Below, piece after piece: positions 32,070 to 40,755 of a stretch of 64,000 nucleotides of DNA. Every line of letters begins with the position of its first letter. Within the stretch, counting starts at the first letter, position 1. A program made the position numbers and the translations under genes. The DNA lies in NCBI GenBank assembly GCA_035293945.1, contig DATGLV010000011.1, positions 496,001 through 560,000 on the forward strand. Direction: 5' to 3'. This stretch comes from VAZQ01 sp035293945 (GTDB taxonomy: Bacteria > Pseudomonadota > Alphaproteobacteria > Rhizobiales > Xanthobacteraceae). A model generated the notes under the pieces. It saw nothing but the letters and a program-made list of their open reading frames with translations, was not told where the DNA came from and made no database searches.

Positions 32070-33101
32070 TCAGCCGACTGCGCGCAGGAGCGCGTTATCG
32101 TTGGCAGGGATCAACAATGCGGTCGGAGTGACGGTGATGCACCCCTGCTTGCCGCCCCCGGACGTCTGCGCGTTACCGGATGAGTTCGCGACGCCGCCGC
32201 TTCCGCCGCCATACTGACCGCCGTTGCCGGACTGCGAGGTGCCGGTGTTACCGTTGCCGCCGCCGCCGCCGCCGGAGCCACAGCCCCACTCTGTGCCCGT
32301 GTTGCCGGGATTGTTGGGGCCGGTACCGCCCGTTCCGCCCGTGCCGTTGTCGCCAGTGCCGCCCGTGCTCGAGACGTTGGCGCTGCAGGTCTGATTCGGA
32401 CCGTTACCGCCGTTTCCGTTCGGGCCCGCCGCGCCGCCGGCCCCGCTCCCGCACGCAAGCGTCGTGCCGGTGGTCCCGGTCAGGTTGCCGCCCGCGCCGC
32501 CCGTCGCCGTGGTCGAGTTTCCCTTGCCGGCCCCGCCCGCGCCGCCGCTGCAATTGCCGCCGATGACCCCGATGCCGCCACCTGATCCGCCGGCACCGCC
32601 GACGCTCGCCGCCGCGTAGCTCGCTGCGTTGAAATACGTTGCGCCCCCTGGGTTCCCGGCACTCTGCGTCGAGATACCGGTGCCACCTAGGCCGATCGTA
32701 TAGCTGACACCGGCGCCAGGAGAGATGCCGAGCCCGGTGTACTTCCCGTAACCGCCTCCGCCGCCGCCGCAGCCGACCTGGGAAGAGCCCGTCGCGTTCT
32801 GGGTACCGTTTCCGCCGCTACCCCCACCGCCGAGCGTCTCGATCGTGAAGATCGTGCACCCGTATATGTTGGTGAACGTGTTTGTGCCCGTCGCCGTCAG
32901 GACGATCGGCGTATGTTTGCACGCCGGCATGATCGGCAACGGGCCGACCATCAGCGGCCCGATCTGCGCCAGCGCGTATCGCTGCGAGATGACGCGCCCG
33001 AGAATGTTGTCCCGCGCCGGGGCCGATGCGAGCGAAGCGTGAGCCGCAATAGCCAGCGCGATCGCGCACAGCCCGGTGAACAATTTCGACCAGCGTGTCA
33101 T
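32070..33101 (-). CDS. glycine-rich fibre-like protein with signal sequence
   Basis: The 343-residue product starts with a hydrophobic signal-like segment (KLFTGLCAIALAIAAHASLA). From ~90 it is dominated by Gly with Asn/Thr/Ser: GGGGSGGNGTQ, GGTGDNGTGGTGGTGPN and similar, the kind seen in phage glycine-rich tail-fibre tip proteins. It ends with the motif PANDNA a few residues before the stop. It follows two fibre-like genes. An extracellular receptor-binding or adhesive role is inferred. Confidence 0.55.
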   Translation of the reverse strand: MTRWSKLFTGLCAIALAIAAHASLASAPARDNILGRVISQRYALAQIGPLMVGPLPIMPACKHTPIVLTATGTNTFTNIYGCTIFTIETLGGGGSGGNGTQNATGSSQVGCGGGGGGYGKYTGLGISPGAGVSYTIGLGGTGISTQSAGNPGGATYFNAASYAAASVGGAGGSGGGIGVIGGNCSGGAGGAGKGNSTTATGGAGGNLTGTTGTTLACGSGAGGAAGPNGNGGNGPNQTCSANVSSTGGTGDNGTGGTGGTGPNNPGNTGTEWGCGSGGGGGGNGNTGTSQSGNGGQYGGGSGGVANSSGNAQTSGGGKQGCITVTPTALLIPANDNALLRAVG

Positions 33102-33109
33102 GCCCCGCC

Positions 33110-33745
33110 TCACTGATGAGCGTAGACCGAGTACCCGGCGACGCCATTGACGCGCCAAATCGAGATCGTGAACTTGTGGCCATTTGTGGTGTCGAGAGAA
33201 GCGCCGGTATTCGACCCGACTGTGAAGCCGGAGAAGCCGATCGCGCCGGCGCTGGCGGCATTGATCACCAACAGAAGACAGGACCCGTCGTTGGCTGGTG
33301 CTGCGATCGTGAATGCGCCATTGTTGGTAACGTACTGAAGCGGCCGCGCGCCGCAATCGATCGTCAGCGTTCCGCTCGATTGCGTGCCGAGATTGTCAGC
33401 ATTAACGTTGGCGCCCCCCGTGACCGTTTGATCTGCGGCCGTGAGGATGGCATCCGGCGCCATCTTCAGAATAAATTGCGTGCCGTCCCACTCGACCTCA
33501 GTCGCCTCTCCGCTCTGGATTTCTCCACCCACTAATGCGGTAAGGGCAGAGTTGGCCAACTTTTTGATAGCTTGAGCGCCGAGCCCGTTAACGTTGAGCG
33601 TCGCCGCGCCCGTATTGCTAAAGTTGGGAATGAATCGCAGCGGCACGCCGGGGAGATTCGAGGTCCAATTGTCGATGCTGATCGCGTAAGCGTTAGGCGA
33701 CCCCGTCGACGCCACGTCCCACGTTTGTTGCTCTGGAAATGTCAT
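33110..33745 (-). CDS. tail fibre / receptor-binding-like protein
   Basis: The 211-residue protein begins MTFPEQQTWDVASTGSPNAY and has LRFIPNFSNTGAATLNVNGL then IKKLANSALTALVGGEIQSG, a pattern common in phage tail-fibre and tail-collar proteins. The C-terminal part looks beta-rich. The start overlaps the upstream gene's stop by 4 bases (ATGA), which fixes it well. It is likely part of the adsorption apparatus. Confidence 0.65.
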   Translation of the reverse strand: MTFPEQQTWDVASTGSPNAYAISIDNWTSNLPGVPLRFIPNFSNTGAATLNVNGLGAQAIKKLANSALTALVGGEIQSGEATEVEWDGTQFILKMAPDAILTAADQTVTGGANVNADNLGTQSSGTLTIDCGARPLQYVTNNGAFTIAAPANDGSCLLLVINAASAGAIGFSGFTVGSNTGASLDTTNGHKFTISIWRVNGVAGYSVYAHQ

Positions 33746-34272
33746 GACGATTGCACATCCCATGTTGACGATCCGCCATAGACGAAGCTCGCGGATTGTT
33801 GTTGCTTGTCCATGATGAAATTCGTGTTGCCGGCGATGTTGTGCGTGGCCGGCGGAACGATGGTCACCTTCGCGGTGTCGAAGTTCTTGGCGACGTCGGA
33901 GATGCGGTAGGTCTTTCCGACGACGAGCGATCCGCTTGCTGCCAGGTTGACCGTCATCGCGGTGACGGCGGCGGTCCGGTTGAGCAGGATGTTCGCATCC
34001 GTCACGCAGTCGAGATTGAGCGTTGCGCTCGAGGTGACGATCCGGGTCGGCGGCAGGAAATTCCCGCCGAGAGCCTGGATTGCAGCGAGCAGCTGCGCGA
34101 GATTGCCGTTGCTCGGCGCCAGGCCGGCCGCCTGGATGACGGCGATAATTTCCCGCTGCGTGTACTCGATCGCTGCCGCCGGGATGATCGAGCCGGCCGT
34201 TCCTGTTGCCGGATTCCCGTTTACGTAGCTCGCGTTCGGATCGGCATTGCCGTAAGGCTGATTGTATTGCAT
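33742..34272 (-). CDS. tail fibre-like protein
   Basis: The 176-residue protein starts MQYNQPYGNADPNASYVNGN, followed by AAAIEYTQREIIAVIQAAGL then APSNGNLAQLLAAIQAL. This N-terminal block is typical of phage tail-fibre or tail-collar proteins. Its end (STWDVQSS) resembles the beginning of the next product (TWDVAST), hinting at split or duplicated modules. It overlaps that gene by 4 bases. It lies 60 bases after the YmfQ gene, with a REP-like palindrome between. Confidence 0.65.
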   Translation of the reverse strand: MQYNQPYGNADPNASYVNGNPATGTAGSIIPAAAIEYTQREIIAVIQAAGLAPSNGNLAQLLAAIQALGGNFLPPTRIVTSSATLNLDCVTDANILLNRTAAVTAMTVNLAASGSLVVGKTYRISDVAKNFDTAKVTIVPPATHNIAGNTNFIMDKQQQSASFVYGGSSTWDVQSS

Positions 34273-34283
34273 GCGGCTTCCTT

Positions 34284-34304
34284 GTCCCGCGATTGATCCG
34301 GGAC
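34284..34304. repeat. REP-like palindrome within tail operon
   Basis: GTCCCGCGATTGATCCGGGAC has imperfect arms of the GTCCCGG family, between the YmfQ-like gene and the fibre gene. Confidence 0.45.
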
Positions 34305-34332
34305 GGTTGCGGGCGATAGAGCTGCAGAATTG

Positions 34333-35007
34333 TTACGGCGTGCCGGCCATGGCGCCTTGCGGGCCCGGCGCGTAATCGAAGATCGGTTGCGTGTGTGCCG
34401 GCGCCCAGCGGCTGATGCGGCACTGTAGATCGGTCGCCTGCGCGATGGTCAGCGAAGGGTCGACCCCGCATTGCCCTGAGCCGCAGCGAATCCAGGAGAG
34501 CCGCGTCAGCCCGATGTTGACGTTCCAGTAGTAGCGGATGGTCGCGGGGCCGAGCTCCCAGCGATAGGTTCCGGCCGGGTTGCGGGTATCGCCGCATTGC
34601 GAGAGCCCGCACATATAGGGCGAGTGTTCGCTGATCGTGATCGCGTAGCCCATCTCCGCCGCGGTCGCGATGAAGAATGCAATTGATTGACCGCCTTGCG
34701 TGGTGAGCTTGGCGACCAGCGCTGCTTGGCGCGCCTGGATCGTGCTGGGCTCCGCCATGCACGGATCCGGCAGCCCGAAATTCCTCTCCCAGTCAGGCAG
34801 CAGGTTGACGGTCGACCGCGGATCGCTCTCGACGGTCAGCAGCAGCGCAGCGGCGGCATCGACATCGCCCCAGATCGCCCCGATGCCGGCGCACCACTTC
34901 TGCAGATAGCTGGAGGGATCGCGCGGCCAGGCCGGACCGTCGGGAAGAAGGTCGCGGTACGCCTGGGCATAGTCGGAGCCCGAATGCGGCACCCACTTGT
35001 CGGGCAT
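34333..35007 (-). CDS. Mu gp48 / YmfQ-like baseplate protein
   Basis: The 224-residue protein has the YmfQ (DUF2313) layout: YAQAYRDLLPDGPAWPRDPS at the start, NLLPDWERNFGLPDPCM near residue 67, and CGLSQCGDTRNPAGTYRWEL later. It follows the gp47-like gene, as in Mu. It is a baseplate component to which fibres attach. The C-terminal half has several cysteine pairs (SQCGD, IRCGSGQCG). The spacing to gp47 is 86 bases filled by REP-like units. Confidence 0.8.
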   Translation of the reverse strand: MPDKWVPHSGSDYAQAYRDLLPDGPAWPRDPSSYLQKWCAGIGAIWGDVDAAAALLLTVESDPRSTVNLLPDWERNFGLPDPCMAEPSTIQARQAALVAKLTTQGGQSIAFFIATAAEMGYAITISEHSPYMCGLSQCGDTRNPAGTYRWELGPATIRYYWNVNIGLTRLSWIRCGSGQCGVDPSLTIAQATDLQCRISRWAPAHTQPIFDYAPGPQGAMAGTP

Positions 35008-35019
35008 TTTCGCTCTCTT

Positions 35020-35088
35020 GTCCCGGCCTTGAGCCGGGACCGTTTCAGACTGGAATGGTCCCGGCTCGCGCTATTGCGCGTCCGGGAC
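35020..35088. repeat. pair of REP-like palindromes within tail operon
   Basis: GTCCCGGCCTTGAGCCGGGAC (35020-35040) and a longer-looped unit with GTCCCGG and CCGGGAC arms (35059-35088) fill the gap between the YmfQ-like and gp47-like genes. Confidence 0.65.
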
Positions 35089-35093
35089 AGGGA

Positions 35094-36179
35094 TCAGGCC
35101 CACGTGATCACGCCCAGCGTCGCCATGTGCCCGTTATCAGGCTGCACGAAGTCCGACATCGTCAGGTCGAACGACGCCACGCCTTGCGTATAGCGGATTG
35201 CGGCGGACACCCATTCGCTGAAAATCGTCTGCCCGGGTATTGCGACCTCGAACAGCATCGCGCTCACGGACGTCGCTATGGCGGCCTTGACGGCCGTGAG
35301 CGTGGTGTTCGCGGCAACCGCCAGGTTCGCGACCGTGAAGTTCATCGGGTTGGCGACCGGCGCCACGACGAAGAGATCCTGCACCGTGACCGGCCTGACC
35401 GTATTGAGATAGGCCGTCACGGCCGCAATGTCCGCGGCTTGCGGGAAGCCATTGAATGCCGCCTCGAGCTCGTCGCACATGAAGCGAACCGTCACGGTGC
35501 CGATGCCCATCTCCTGCGGATAGCACCAGGCGCGCGTGACGCCGGCGACGCTCTCGGTCCAGGTCACATAGTCGGCCTGGTCGCCGCCCATAGGCGGCTC
35601 CTGGATGCGCTGCAGGAGGCGCGCGAGCAGCTGCGGATCCGTCTCCGCATCGGTGCCTCCGGTCAGCGTGACGACCGTCGCGCCGGCATCGACGCCCGGA
35701 ATGGCGATCGCAAGCGTCAGCGTTTCGCCGGCATCGAGATTGCCTGCTGCGCCTGCGATCGTCGCCCTTATCGTGCAAGCGGTCGCACCTGAAATCACGA
35801 TGGCTTCGGTCGTTTCATAGCCAATCGCCGGGGAGCCATAGCCGACGAGCTGCGAGCCGACCGGAACCGGTGTCGTGGCAAGGCCCGTGAATGTCACCGA
35901 GCCGCTGGCGTAGGTCGCGGCCTTGCGGCCTTTGCTGCCGTCCGCATTGGTGAGGAAGATCGTCGCCCAGCGATCGAGGAACTCCGATTCCGCGGTGTCG
36001 GGCAGCAGCTGTTTCGCCAGCCAATCCAGATATCGCAGATTGAGATATGCGAGACCCGCGTTGCCATCCGCCAGCACGCGCGAATTTGAATTCGGCGGCA
36101 GCGGCGCGCCGATCTGCGCGGTCACATAGTCGCGGTTTTGCTGACGGACCTGCGTCAGCGTCTGCGTGTTCCAGGGCAT
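35094..36179 (-). CDS. baseplate J / Mu gp47-like protein
   Basis: The 361-residue protein has the gp47/baseplate J pattern: ADGNAGLAYLNLRYLDWLAK then LLPDTAESEFLDRWATIF, GSVTFTG, GAAGNLDAGETLTL, and GGTDAETDPQLLARLLQRIQ then PPMGGDQADYVTWTESV. This is a wedge component of contractile tails. It starts 7 bases after a secreted-type protein that separates it from gp46, which is an unusual insertion. Confidence 0.85.
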   Translation of the reverse strand: MPWNTQTLTQVRQQNRDYVTAQIGAPLPPNSNSRVLADGNAGLAYLNLRYLDWLAKQLLPDTAESEFLDRWATIFLTNADGSKGRKAATYASGSVTFTGLATTPVPVGSQLVGYGSPAIGYETTEAIVISGATACTIRATIAGAAGNLDAGETLTLAIAIPGVDAGATVVTLTGGTDAETDPQLLARLLQRIQEPPMGGDQADYVTWTESVAGVTRAWCYPQEMGIGTVTVRFMCDELEAAFNGFPQAADIAAVTAYLNTVRPVTVQDLFVVAPVANPMNFTVANLAVAANTTLTAVKAAIATSVSAMLFEVAIPGQTIFSEWVSAAIRYTQGVASFDLTMSDFVQPDNGHMATLGVITWA

Positions 36180-36186
36180 CGGAGAC

Positions 36187-37182
36187 CTAGTTCAGGATCG
36201 CCGCGAAAGCGTGCCCGGTCGTCGCGCCCATCACGGTGATGGAGTCCTGCAGGACCACATCGCCGGATTTGCAGTTGAAGGTGCCGCCGGCGTTAAGAGT
36301 GAACGGCTGCGTCATGCTGCCAAACTTCACATTGAGAATTTCGGTTGCCGTGGCGGGATTATGGATCATGCAGCCCTTGCGGGTCATCGAAGCGGCGGCA
36401 AGCGTCTGATAGCTCCCGCCTGTTGCGATGGTCCCGCTTGCGTCCGTCGAGGTGACGCCCTGCGCCGAGGTCATCGCCGTATTGGTGACCTTCACGGATC
36501 CGGCAAATCGCGTGAAGGCCATGGTCACGACAGCGCTTCCTGAGCCGAATGCAGTCGCCCGTAGCCGGACATTGGTCGCGCCGGCGACCTCGCATTCCAG
36601 CATTCCGTTTGCCGTGATGGAGCTCACCAGGTTAACGATCGCGGGGGCGCCGTTGACGTGGCAGCCCATCGCCCCATAGGTCGTCCCGCCGTCGATCGAC
36701 TGCTCGAGCGCGAGCGTCGCGCCGGACCATGTTCCGGACACCTGTATGCGCGCGGTCGAGGTTCCGTTCACCGCTTGAGTAACGGACGAATTCGCTGACG
36801 GCGTGCCGGTGACGATGTTGGAGCCGCCCTGCCCTGTCGTCGTGACAGAAGCGGAATCGACCGCCGAGATGTTGCCGGTCGATGGACGCACGTCCGGATC
36901 GCTCGGCCCCACGATAGGCAGCGAGGCGCTCTTGGTCTGCTGCCCCGCCGAGAGCGTCGCGTTGTTGAGCTCGAGATTGAAGAACTGCGGATTGGCTTGA
37001 TTGAACGGATTTCCGCTCGCATCCGATGGCGAGACTTGCTGCTCCTGATTGCCTCCGATATTGAGGCTCAGGAACGAAATCGGGTTGCGGTTGCCGTCGA
37101 GCGCGGCCCAGTTCGCCAGCGCCGGGATGCCAGCGCCGAGAACAAGGCAGATCGATGGGACGATGAGGCTGCGCAGCTTCAT
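36187..37182 (-). CDS. signal-bearing protein with module shared with the 46852 product
   Basis: The 331-residue product starts with a signal peptide (MKLRSLIVPSICLVLGAGIP, ALA). Residues 80-232 align with residues 281-428 of the protein at 46852-48495: shared anchors include RPSTGNI/RPASGTI, QAVNG, GTW, DGGTT and GATNVRxRAT. The module is rich in Thr/Ser/Gly and beta strands. Inserted between gp46 and gp47 of the baseplate cluster, with a 4-base overlap to gp46, it is part of the operon. Role unknown; a virion or surface protein is likely. Confidence 0.65.
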   Translation of the reverse strand: MKLRSLIVPSICLVLGAGIPALANWAALDGNRNPISFLSLNIGGNQEQQVSPSDASGNPFNQANPQFFNLELNNATLSAGQQTKSASLPIVGPSDPDVRPSTGNISAVDSASVTTTGQGGSNIVTGTPSANSSVTQAVNGTSTARIQVSGTWSGATLALEQSIDGGTTYGAMGCHVNGAPAIVNLVSSITANGMLECEVAGATNVRLRATAFGSGSAVVTMAFTRFAGSVKVTNTAMTSAQGVTSTDASGTIATGGSYQTLAAASMTRKGCMIHNPATATEILNVKFGSMTQPFTLNAGGTFNCKSGDVVLQDSITVMGATTGHAFAAILN

Positions 37183-37784
37183 CCGAGCGCTCCATACATG
37201 GAATTGTCAGGATCGGAGTAGTCGAGCGCCGGCGGTACCGGCGGGAACGCAAGCACAACAGGAGAAGCAGAGAGCTCGCTCCAGAGCATCTGATACTGGA
37301 GCGAGATTTCAGGCAGCGGTCCGCGGTAGAGCGTCACTTGCACATCGACACGCGAAGCATTGACCTGCATCAGCGATACGGAAAACTGCGAGATGATCTT
37401 GTTGTCGACGAACGGCTGCAGGCACTCGTTGACGTAGGCTTGTGCTTTGGCGAGGGTCGAACCTGCGGCAGCGGTTGAATCCGTGATCTTGTCGCGGCTC
37501 ATCAACCAGAGGCGGACGCCGATCGGCCAGCCGCCCCACAGATCCGCCGCGCTGTCGTCACCCCACCAGCCGCGGCGATCGCTCGACCCGGGGATCGGCA
37601 GATTGTCCGAAGCATCGGCCAGGCGATCGGTGCCGAGGGCGATCGTAACAGCTGTTACCAACGCCTGGGTTTCGTCGAGGCCATTCTGCGATGGAACAAG
37701 GGCCGTCGTGCTCTTGATCCAATCGAGCGTGACGGCCTCTTGCCCGCCGAGCTGGCCGACCTGGACGATGCGAATGTCAGGCAT
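37179..37784 (-). CDS. Mu gp46-like baseplate protein
   Basis: The 201-residue protein has the GP46 core in its first half: DRRGWWGDDSAADLWGGWPI then GVRLWLMSRDKITDST, and AKAQAYVNECLQPFVDNKII. This is a baseplate wedge (gp25/W-like) function in contractile tails. It lies between gp45 and gp47 homologues as in Mu, except for the inserted secreted-type gene. The C-terminal ~80 residues hold a second beta-rich part. Confidence 0.85.
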   Translation of the reverse strand: MPDIRIVQVGQLGGQEAVTLDWIKSTTALVPSQNGLDETQALVTAVTIALGTDRLADASDNLPIPGSSDRRGWWGDDSAADLWGGWPIGVRLWLMSRDKITDSTAAAGSTLAKAQAYVNECLQPFVDNKIISQFSVSLMQVNASRVDVQVTLYRGPLPEISLQYQMLWSELSASPVVLAFPPVPPALDYSDPDNSMYGALG

Positions 37785-37862
37785 TTTTACTTCATTTTCC
37801 GCTTGACGGCTTTGAATAACGGTCTGCTAGGCTCCGCGCCTTTTTCGAACCAGGAGCTATTA

Positions 37863-38024
37863 ATGATCGAATTGTTGAAGCAGAAGCTTTCTATGCAGTG
37901 GCTACTTTTCGCACTCTTCCGACGCGGGAAGGGACCCGATCCCAAGGAAGTCGCGCAATTGACAATGCGTGAACGGCTTGACCGCCTTTATAAGAGCCTC
38001 GGCTGGGGCGAGGATCGCAAGTAA
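37863..38024 (+). CDS. 53-aa cargo protein on opposite strand
   Basis: The product (MIELLKQKLSMQWLLFALFR at the start, then a charged tail) is read against all neighbouring tail genes. AGGAG stands 6 bases before ATG 37863, a very good site. Upstream, TTGACG (37803-37808) and an extended-type TAGGCT (37828-37833) could form a promoter with a long 19-base spacer, inside the gp46 start region. A hydrophobic/amphipathic N-terminal helix suggests membrane association. No family recognised. Confidence 0.5.
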   Translation: MIELLKQKLSMQWLLFALFRRGKGPDPKEVAQLTMRERLDRLYKSLGWGEDRK

Positions 38025-38042
38025 CACACGGTTCTCTGAGCT

Positions 38043-38058
38043 TGCGCCAATTGGCGCA
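38043..38058. repeat. 16-bp palindrome TGCGCCAATTGGCGCA, copy 2
   Basis: It lies 3 bases after the gp45 stop on the minus strand and 18 bases past the stop of the convergent 53-aa gene. Confidence 0.85.
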
Positions 38059-38061
38059 GGC

Positions 38062-38709
38062 TCAGGTCCCTGGAGTGGGCGCCGCGGTCGAACCGGCGCC
38101 GGCCGCTACGCCGCCATGCATGTGCGTCTGGACGCCAACTTGGCTACCGGTGCCCTTACCGGCGATCACATCGCCGCTGGTCTCGAAGTTTCCGGCATAG
38201 ATGCCGCCGCCAATGGCCGTGATCGCACCGCTGATCTGTACGCCGCCATTGACGATCAGGTTTCCGGTTACGGTGACGCCTGTCGACGACACCTCGAGCG
38301 AAACAGATCCAACTTGCACCGTGACCGGCAGATCACTTCCGCCGCCGAGGATCTTGATGCCGGCGCGGCTGATGTAGATCTGCTGCCCTTGGTCGTCGTA
38401 AAGCGAACTCTCGCCAGGCTGCAGGTTCTTGACTCGATAGCGGCGATCATCGGCCCGAATGATGATCGGATGCGAGCGGTTGCCGTTGACGAAGACCGCG
38501 ACGATCTCCGCCGTCCCGTTCGAATCCGCAGGCTTCGGAACGCTGGTGAAGCCGTAATCCTGGAAGCGTTCGGCGCCGGCGAGGACCTCGTCATGCAGCA
38601 GGCGCACATCCGCCGTCTGCATCTTGAGCGCATCGTTGACGCGGGTAAGAGTGCCGCGCGCGATGGCGAGAAAGGAACGACCAGCAGTCGTAACGGCAGA
38701 CAACCGCAT
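38062..38709 (-). CDS. baseplate assembly protein V / Mu gp45-like
   Basis: The 215-residue protein carries the gpV/gp45 pattern: RFQDYGFTSVPKPADSNGTA then EIVAVFVNGNRSHPII, DDRRYRVKNLQPGESSLYDD then QGQQIYISRAGIKI. The C-terminal beta-helix-like part ends in THMHGG, the His/Gly-rich spike end seen in this family. It is the membrane-piercing tail spike. It is followed by the 16-bp palindrome and preceded by a plus-strand cargo gene. Confidence 0.85.
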   Translation of the reverse strand: MRLSAVTTAGRSFLAIARGTLTRVNDALKMQTADVRLLHDEVLAGAERFQDYGFTSVPKPADSNGTAEIVAVFVNGNRSHPIIIRADDRRYRVKNLQPGESSLYDDQGQQIYISRAGIKILGGGSDLPVTVQVGSVSLEVSSTGVTVTGNLIVNGGVQISGAITAIGGGIYAGNFETSGDVIAGKGTGSQVGVQTHMHGGVAAGAGSTAAPTPGT

Positions 38710-38754
38710 TTTTCAGGGTCGCCCTTGAGAGGACATTCTGATACTGAGCTCACC

Positions 38755-39537
38755 ATGACTGACTTGTTCGATAGCCCAATGCAGATGCTTGGCTGGGCGC
38801 AGCGCCGCATCGATGACCTGGAAAAGGAAATCGATCGCTTTTCGAATGCGCGCCCGTGGACCTTCGTTCGAGAGAGAGATGACGATGGCGTCATAGATGC
38901 ATTAAAGGTGAAATTCTCCAGCCGCCTTTCGAATGACATTCCCCACATCATCTTCGATGCGGTCAACCATCTACGGTCGGCATTGGATCAAACTGCGCAC
39001 GCCATCGCTGTTCGTCACACCGGCAAGGCCCGACCGAAGCATGCGAAGTTTCCTTTCGGCCAGACCGAGCAGGAGATGGTCAATGACGCCAACGGTCGAT
39101 GCAAGGATCTACCGACAGAGGTCACCTCGATTTTCAGATCTTTCAAGCCCTACAAGTCAGGGAATGTCGTCCTTTGGGCACTAAACGAGCTTGCAAATAC
39201 ACCAAAGCACAAGACCATCTATCCAGTAAGCCTCAGTGGGCTTTCTACACTCATCCGCCCTAATGGGCTTAAGATCGAGATGAGGCCCAACGAGAGATTT
39301 GAATTATTTCCTCCGCGATGGGATGCGGACAAATACGAGCTGATACTCGGCTACGTCCCCTCGCGCATCTCGTTCCCGGAAGACTTGGAAGTCACATTTA
39401 CCGTAGCGCTCGACGAGGTCGACGAGGTTATTCGAGGACCGAACCCCGCCGCCGTCCTCAGGCGCATGGCTGAAGAGGTCAAAGCCGTGCTAGATGCCGC
39501 CGAGCAAACATGTCGATGCATCGGCCTGATGAAATAG
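38755..39537 (+). CDS. 260-aa cargo protein of unknown function, opposite strand
   Basis: The product begins MTDLFDSPMQMLGWAQRRID, has FDAVNHLRSALDQTAHAIAV in the first half and AVLDAAEQTCRC near the end. It looks soluble and mostly helical at both ends, with a beta-rich middle. Codon use is visibly AT-richer than the flanking tail genes, suggesting separate acquisition. It sits between gp45 and gpP genes on the opposite strand, with short gaps, and has only a weak ribosome-binding site. I recognise no family; it is a candidate moron, possibly an exclusion or defence gene. Confidence 0.6.
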   Translation: MTDLFDSPMQMLGWAQRRIDDLEKEIDRFSNARPWTFVRERDDDGVIDALKVKFSSRLSNDIPHIIFDAVNHLRSALDQTAHAIAVRHTGKARPKHAKFPFGQTEQEMVNDANGRCKDLPTEVTSIFRSFKPYKSGNVVLWALNELANTPKHKTIYPVSLSGLSTLIRPNGLKIEMRPNERFELFPPRWDADKYELILGYVPSRISFPEDLEVTFTVALDEVDEVIRGPNPAAVLRRMAEEVKAVLDAAEQTCRCIGLMK

Positions 39538-39544
39538 ACGCCAG

Positions 39545-40675
39545 CTAGCTATCCGGCTGATCCGGCCGCGCGGGCGCCGACGGCGTATCCTGCCCATAGG
39601 AAGGCTCACCCTGCAGGACATTTGCCGAAATCGGCGTTGTCGAGAAAGCCAGCGCATTCTCGGTGCAGAGGTCGATGGTCGTTCGGGATCCTGCGTTCGA
39701 CTGCGAATAGATCACCTCTCGCGAGGCCAGAACGCGGTCGAGATCGAGCATCGGGCTCTTGACCGTGTAGCGCTTACCCACATCCCAGAGCGTTCCGGGC
39801 GCCGATTGCCAGCCTTGCATGACGCATCGGCAATCGACGATGTCGGTCGCGTTGTAGGCCATCTCGTGGTTCGCCCGGGCAGCCGCGTCCTGCGGACTGC
39901 CCGGCTCTTCCATGACGATGATCGAGCGCCGGCCGGCGCGCACATTCGGATTGGTGACGGTCGCAGAGACATCGCGTGCTGCGTCGCCATTGGTGTGATC
40001 ATCACCGGGCCGCTGCCCGACGATATTCACGATGTTGAATGACCGCGAGCCGTCGATGCTCGCGCGCGCCGACACGATATTCTTCCCCTCGACTAGCTCG
40101 CCGGCGAGCGCCTGGGTCGGATCATACGGCTCGGCGATCAGGTTTCCGTTGCCATCGTCCGTGATGTGCAGGCCGCGCAGCCGCGCCAGGCGCTCGATCG
40201 CCCGAAAGACCGTCTCCCCGTACGCGACCGAGAACTGCGGGAACGGCGTCGCCAGATTTGGCGACGATCCCCTGACCACCAGGTTGACGCCGGCGCTTTG
40301 CGCCAAGGCTGAGGCGATCGCCTGGAACGTATAGCCCTTGTATTGACCGCCGTTGATCACCGCCGATGAATCGACGGCATCCGCCGTGAGGCTCCGGCCA
40401 GCCACCATGAGCCCATGCCGATCGGCATCGAAGGATCCCTGGCGCACAAACACATAACCGGTGAACGCCAGGATCCCGGCAAGCGTGATCGTGCACTGAT
40501 CGCCAGGTTTGATGCGCCAGGCCTGGAAGTTGGCGTCGCCGTCGAGCGGCTCCGCCGCAGTGAACTCGAAATCCGAACATGCCCCACCATAGAGGCGACG
40601 AAGCGTGACCGAGGTCCAGCCCGAATAGGCCCGGCCGTTGACGGAAAGGACGGCGGTTTCGGAGGGGGACGGCAT
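39545..40675 (-). CDS. baseplate hub protein, Mu gpP (gp44)-like
   Basis: The ~376-residue protein has the gp44 pattern: VLSVNGRAYSGWTSVTLRRL at the start, FTGYVFVRQGSFDADRHGLM then VAGRSLTADAVDSSA, and IERLARLRGLHITDDGNGNL in the middle, near late-control gpD-type folds. It forms the tail hub. I chose ATG 40675; TTG 40696 is the longer option. In Mu it directly follows gpN; here 8.1 kb of secreted-type genes lie between the two. Confidence 0.8.
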   Translation of the reverse strand: MPSPSETAVLSVNGRAYSGWTSVTLRRLYGGACSDFEFTAAEPLDGDANFQAWRIKPGDQCTITLAGILAFTGYVFVRQGSFDADRHGLMVAGRSLTADAVDSSAVINGGQYKGYTFQAIASALAQSAGVNLVVRGSSPNLATPFPQFSVAYGETVFRAIERLARLRGLHITDDGNGNLIAEPYDPTQALAGELVEGKNIVSARASIDGSRSFNIVNIVGQRPGDDHTNGDAARDVSATVTNPNVRAGRRSIIVMEEPGSPQDAAARANHEMAYNATDIVDCRCVMQGWQSAPGTLWDVGKRYTVKSPMLDLDRVLASREVIYSQSNAGSRTTIDLCTENALAFSTTPISANVLQGEPSYGQDTPSAPARPDQPDS

Positions 40676-40755
40676 CGCGGATACGGAGTCTTGCAACCGC
40701 AGGCGGCGAGGGTGCAGAATAAAATCTTAACTTTTCGGGGGGAGCTTCGAACGCT

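Noticed and set aside
33110..34762. 550-codon minus-strand frame as one gene
   Set aside because: Its first ~340 codons are a shadow of the 33742-34272 and 34333-35007 genes; only the part from ATG 33745 is supported, by a 4-base overlap with the upstream stop.
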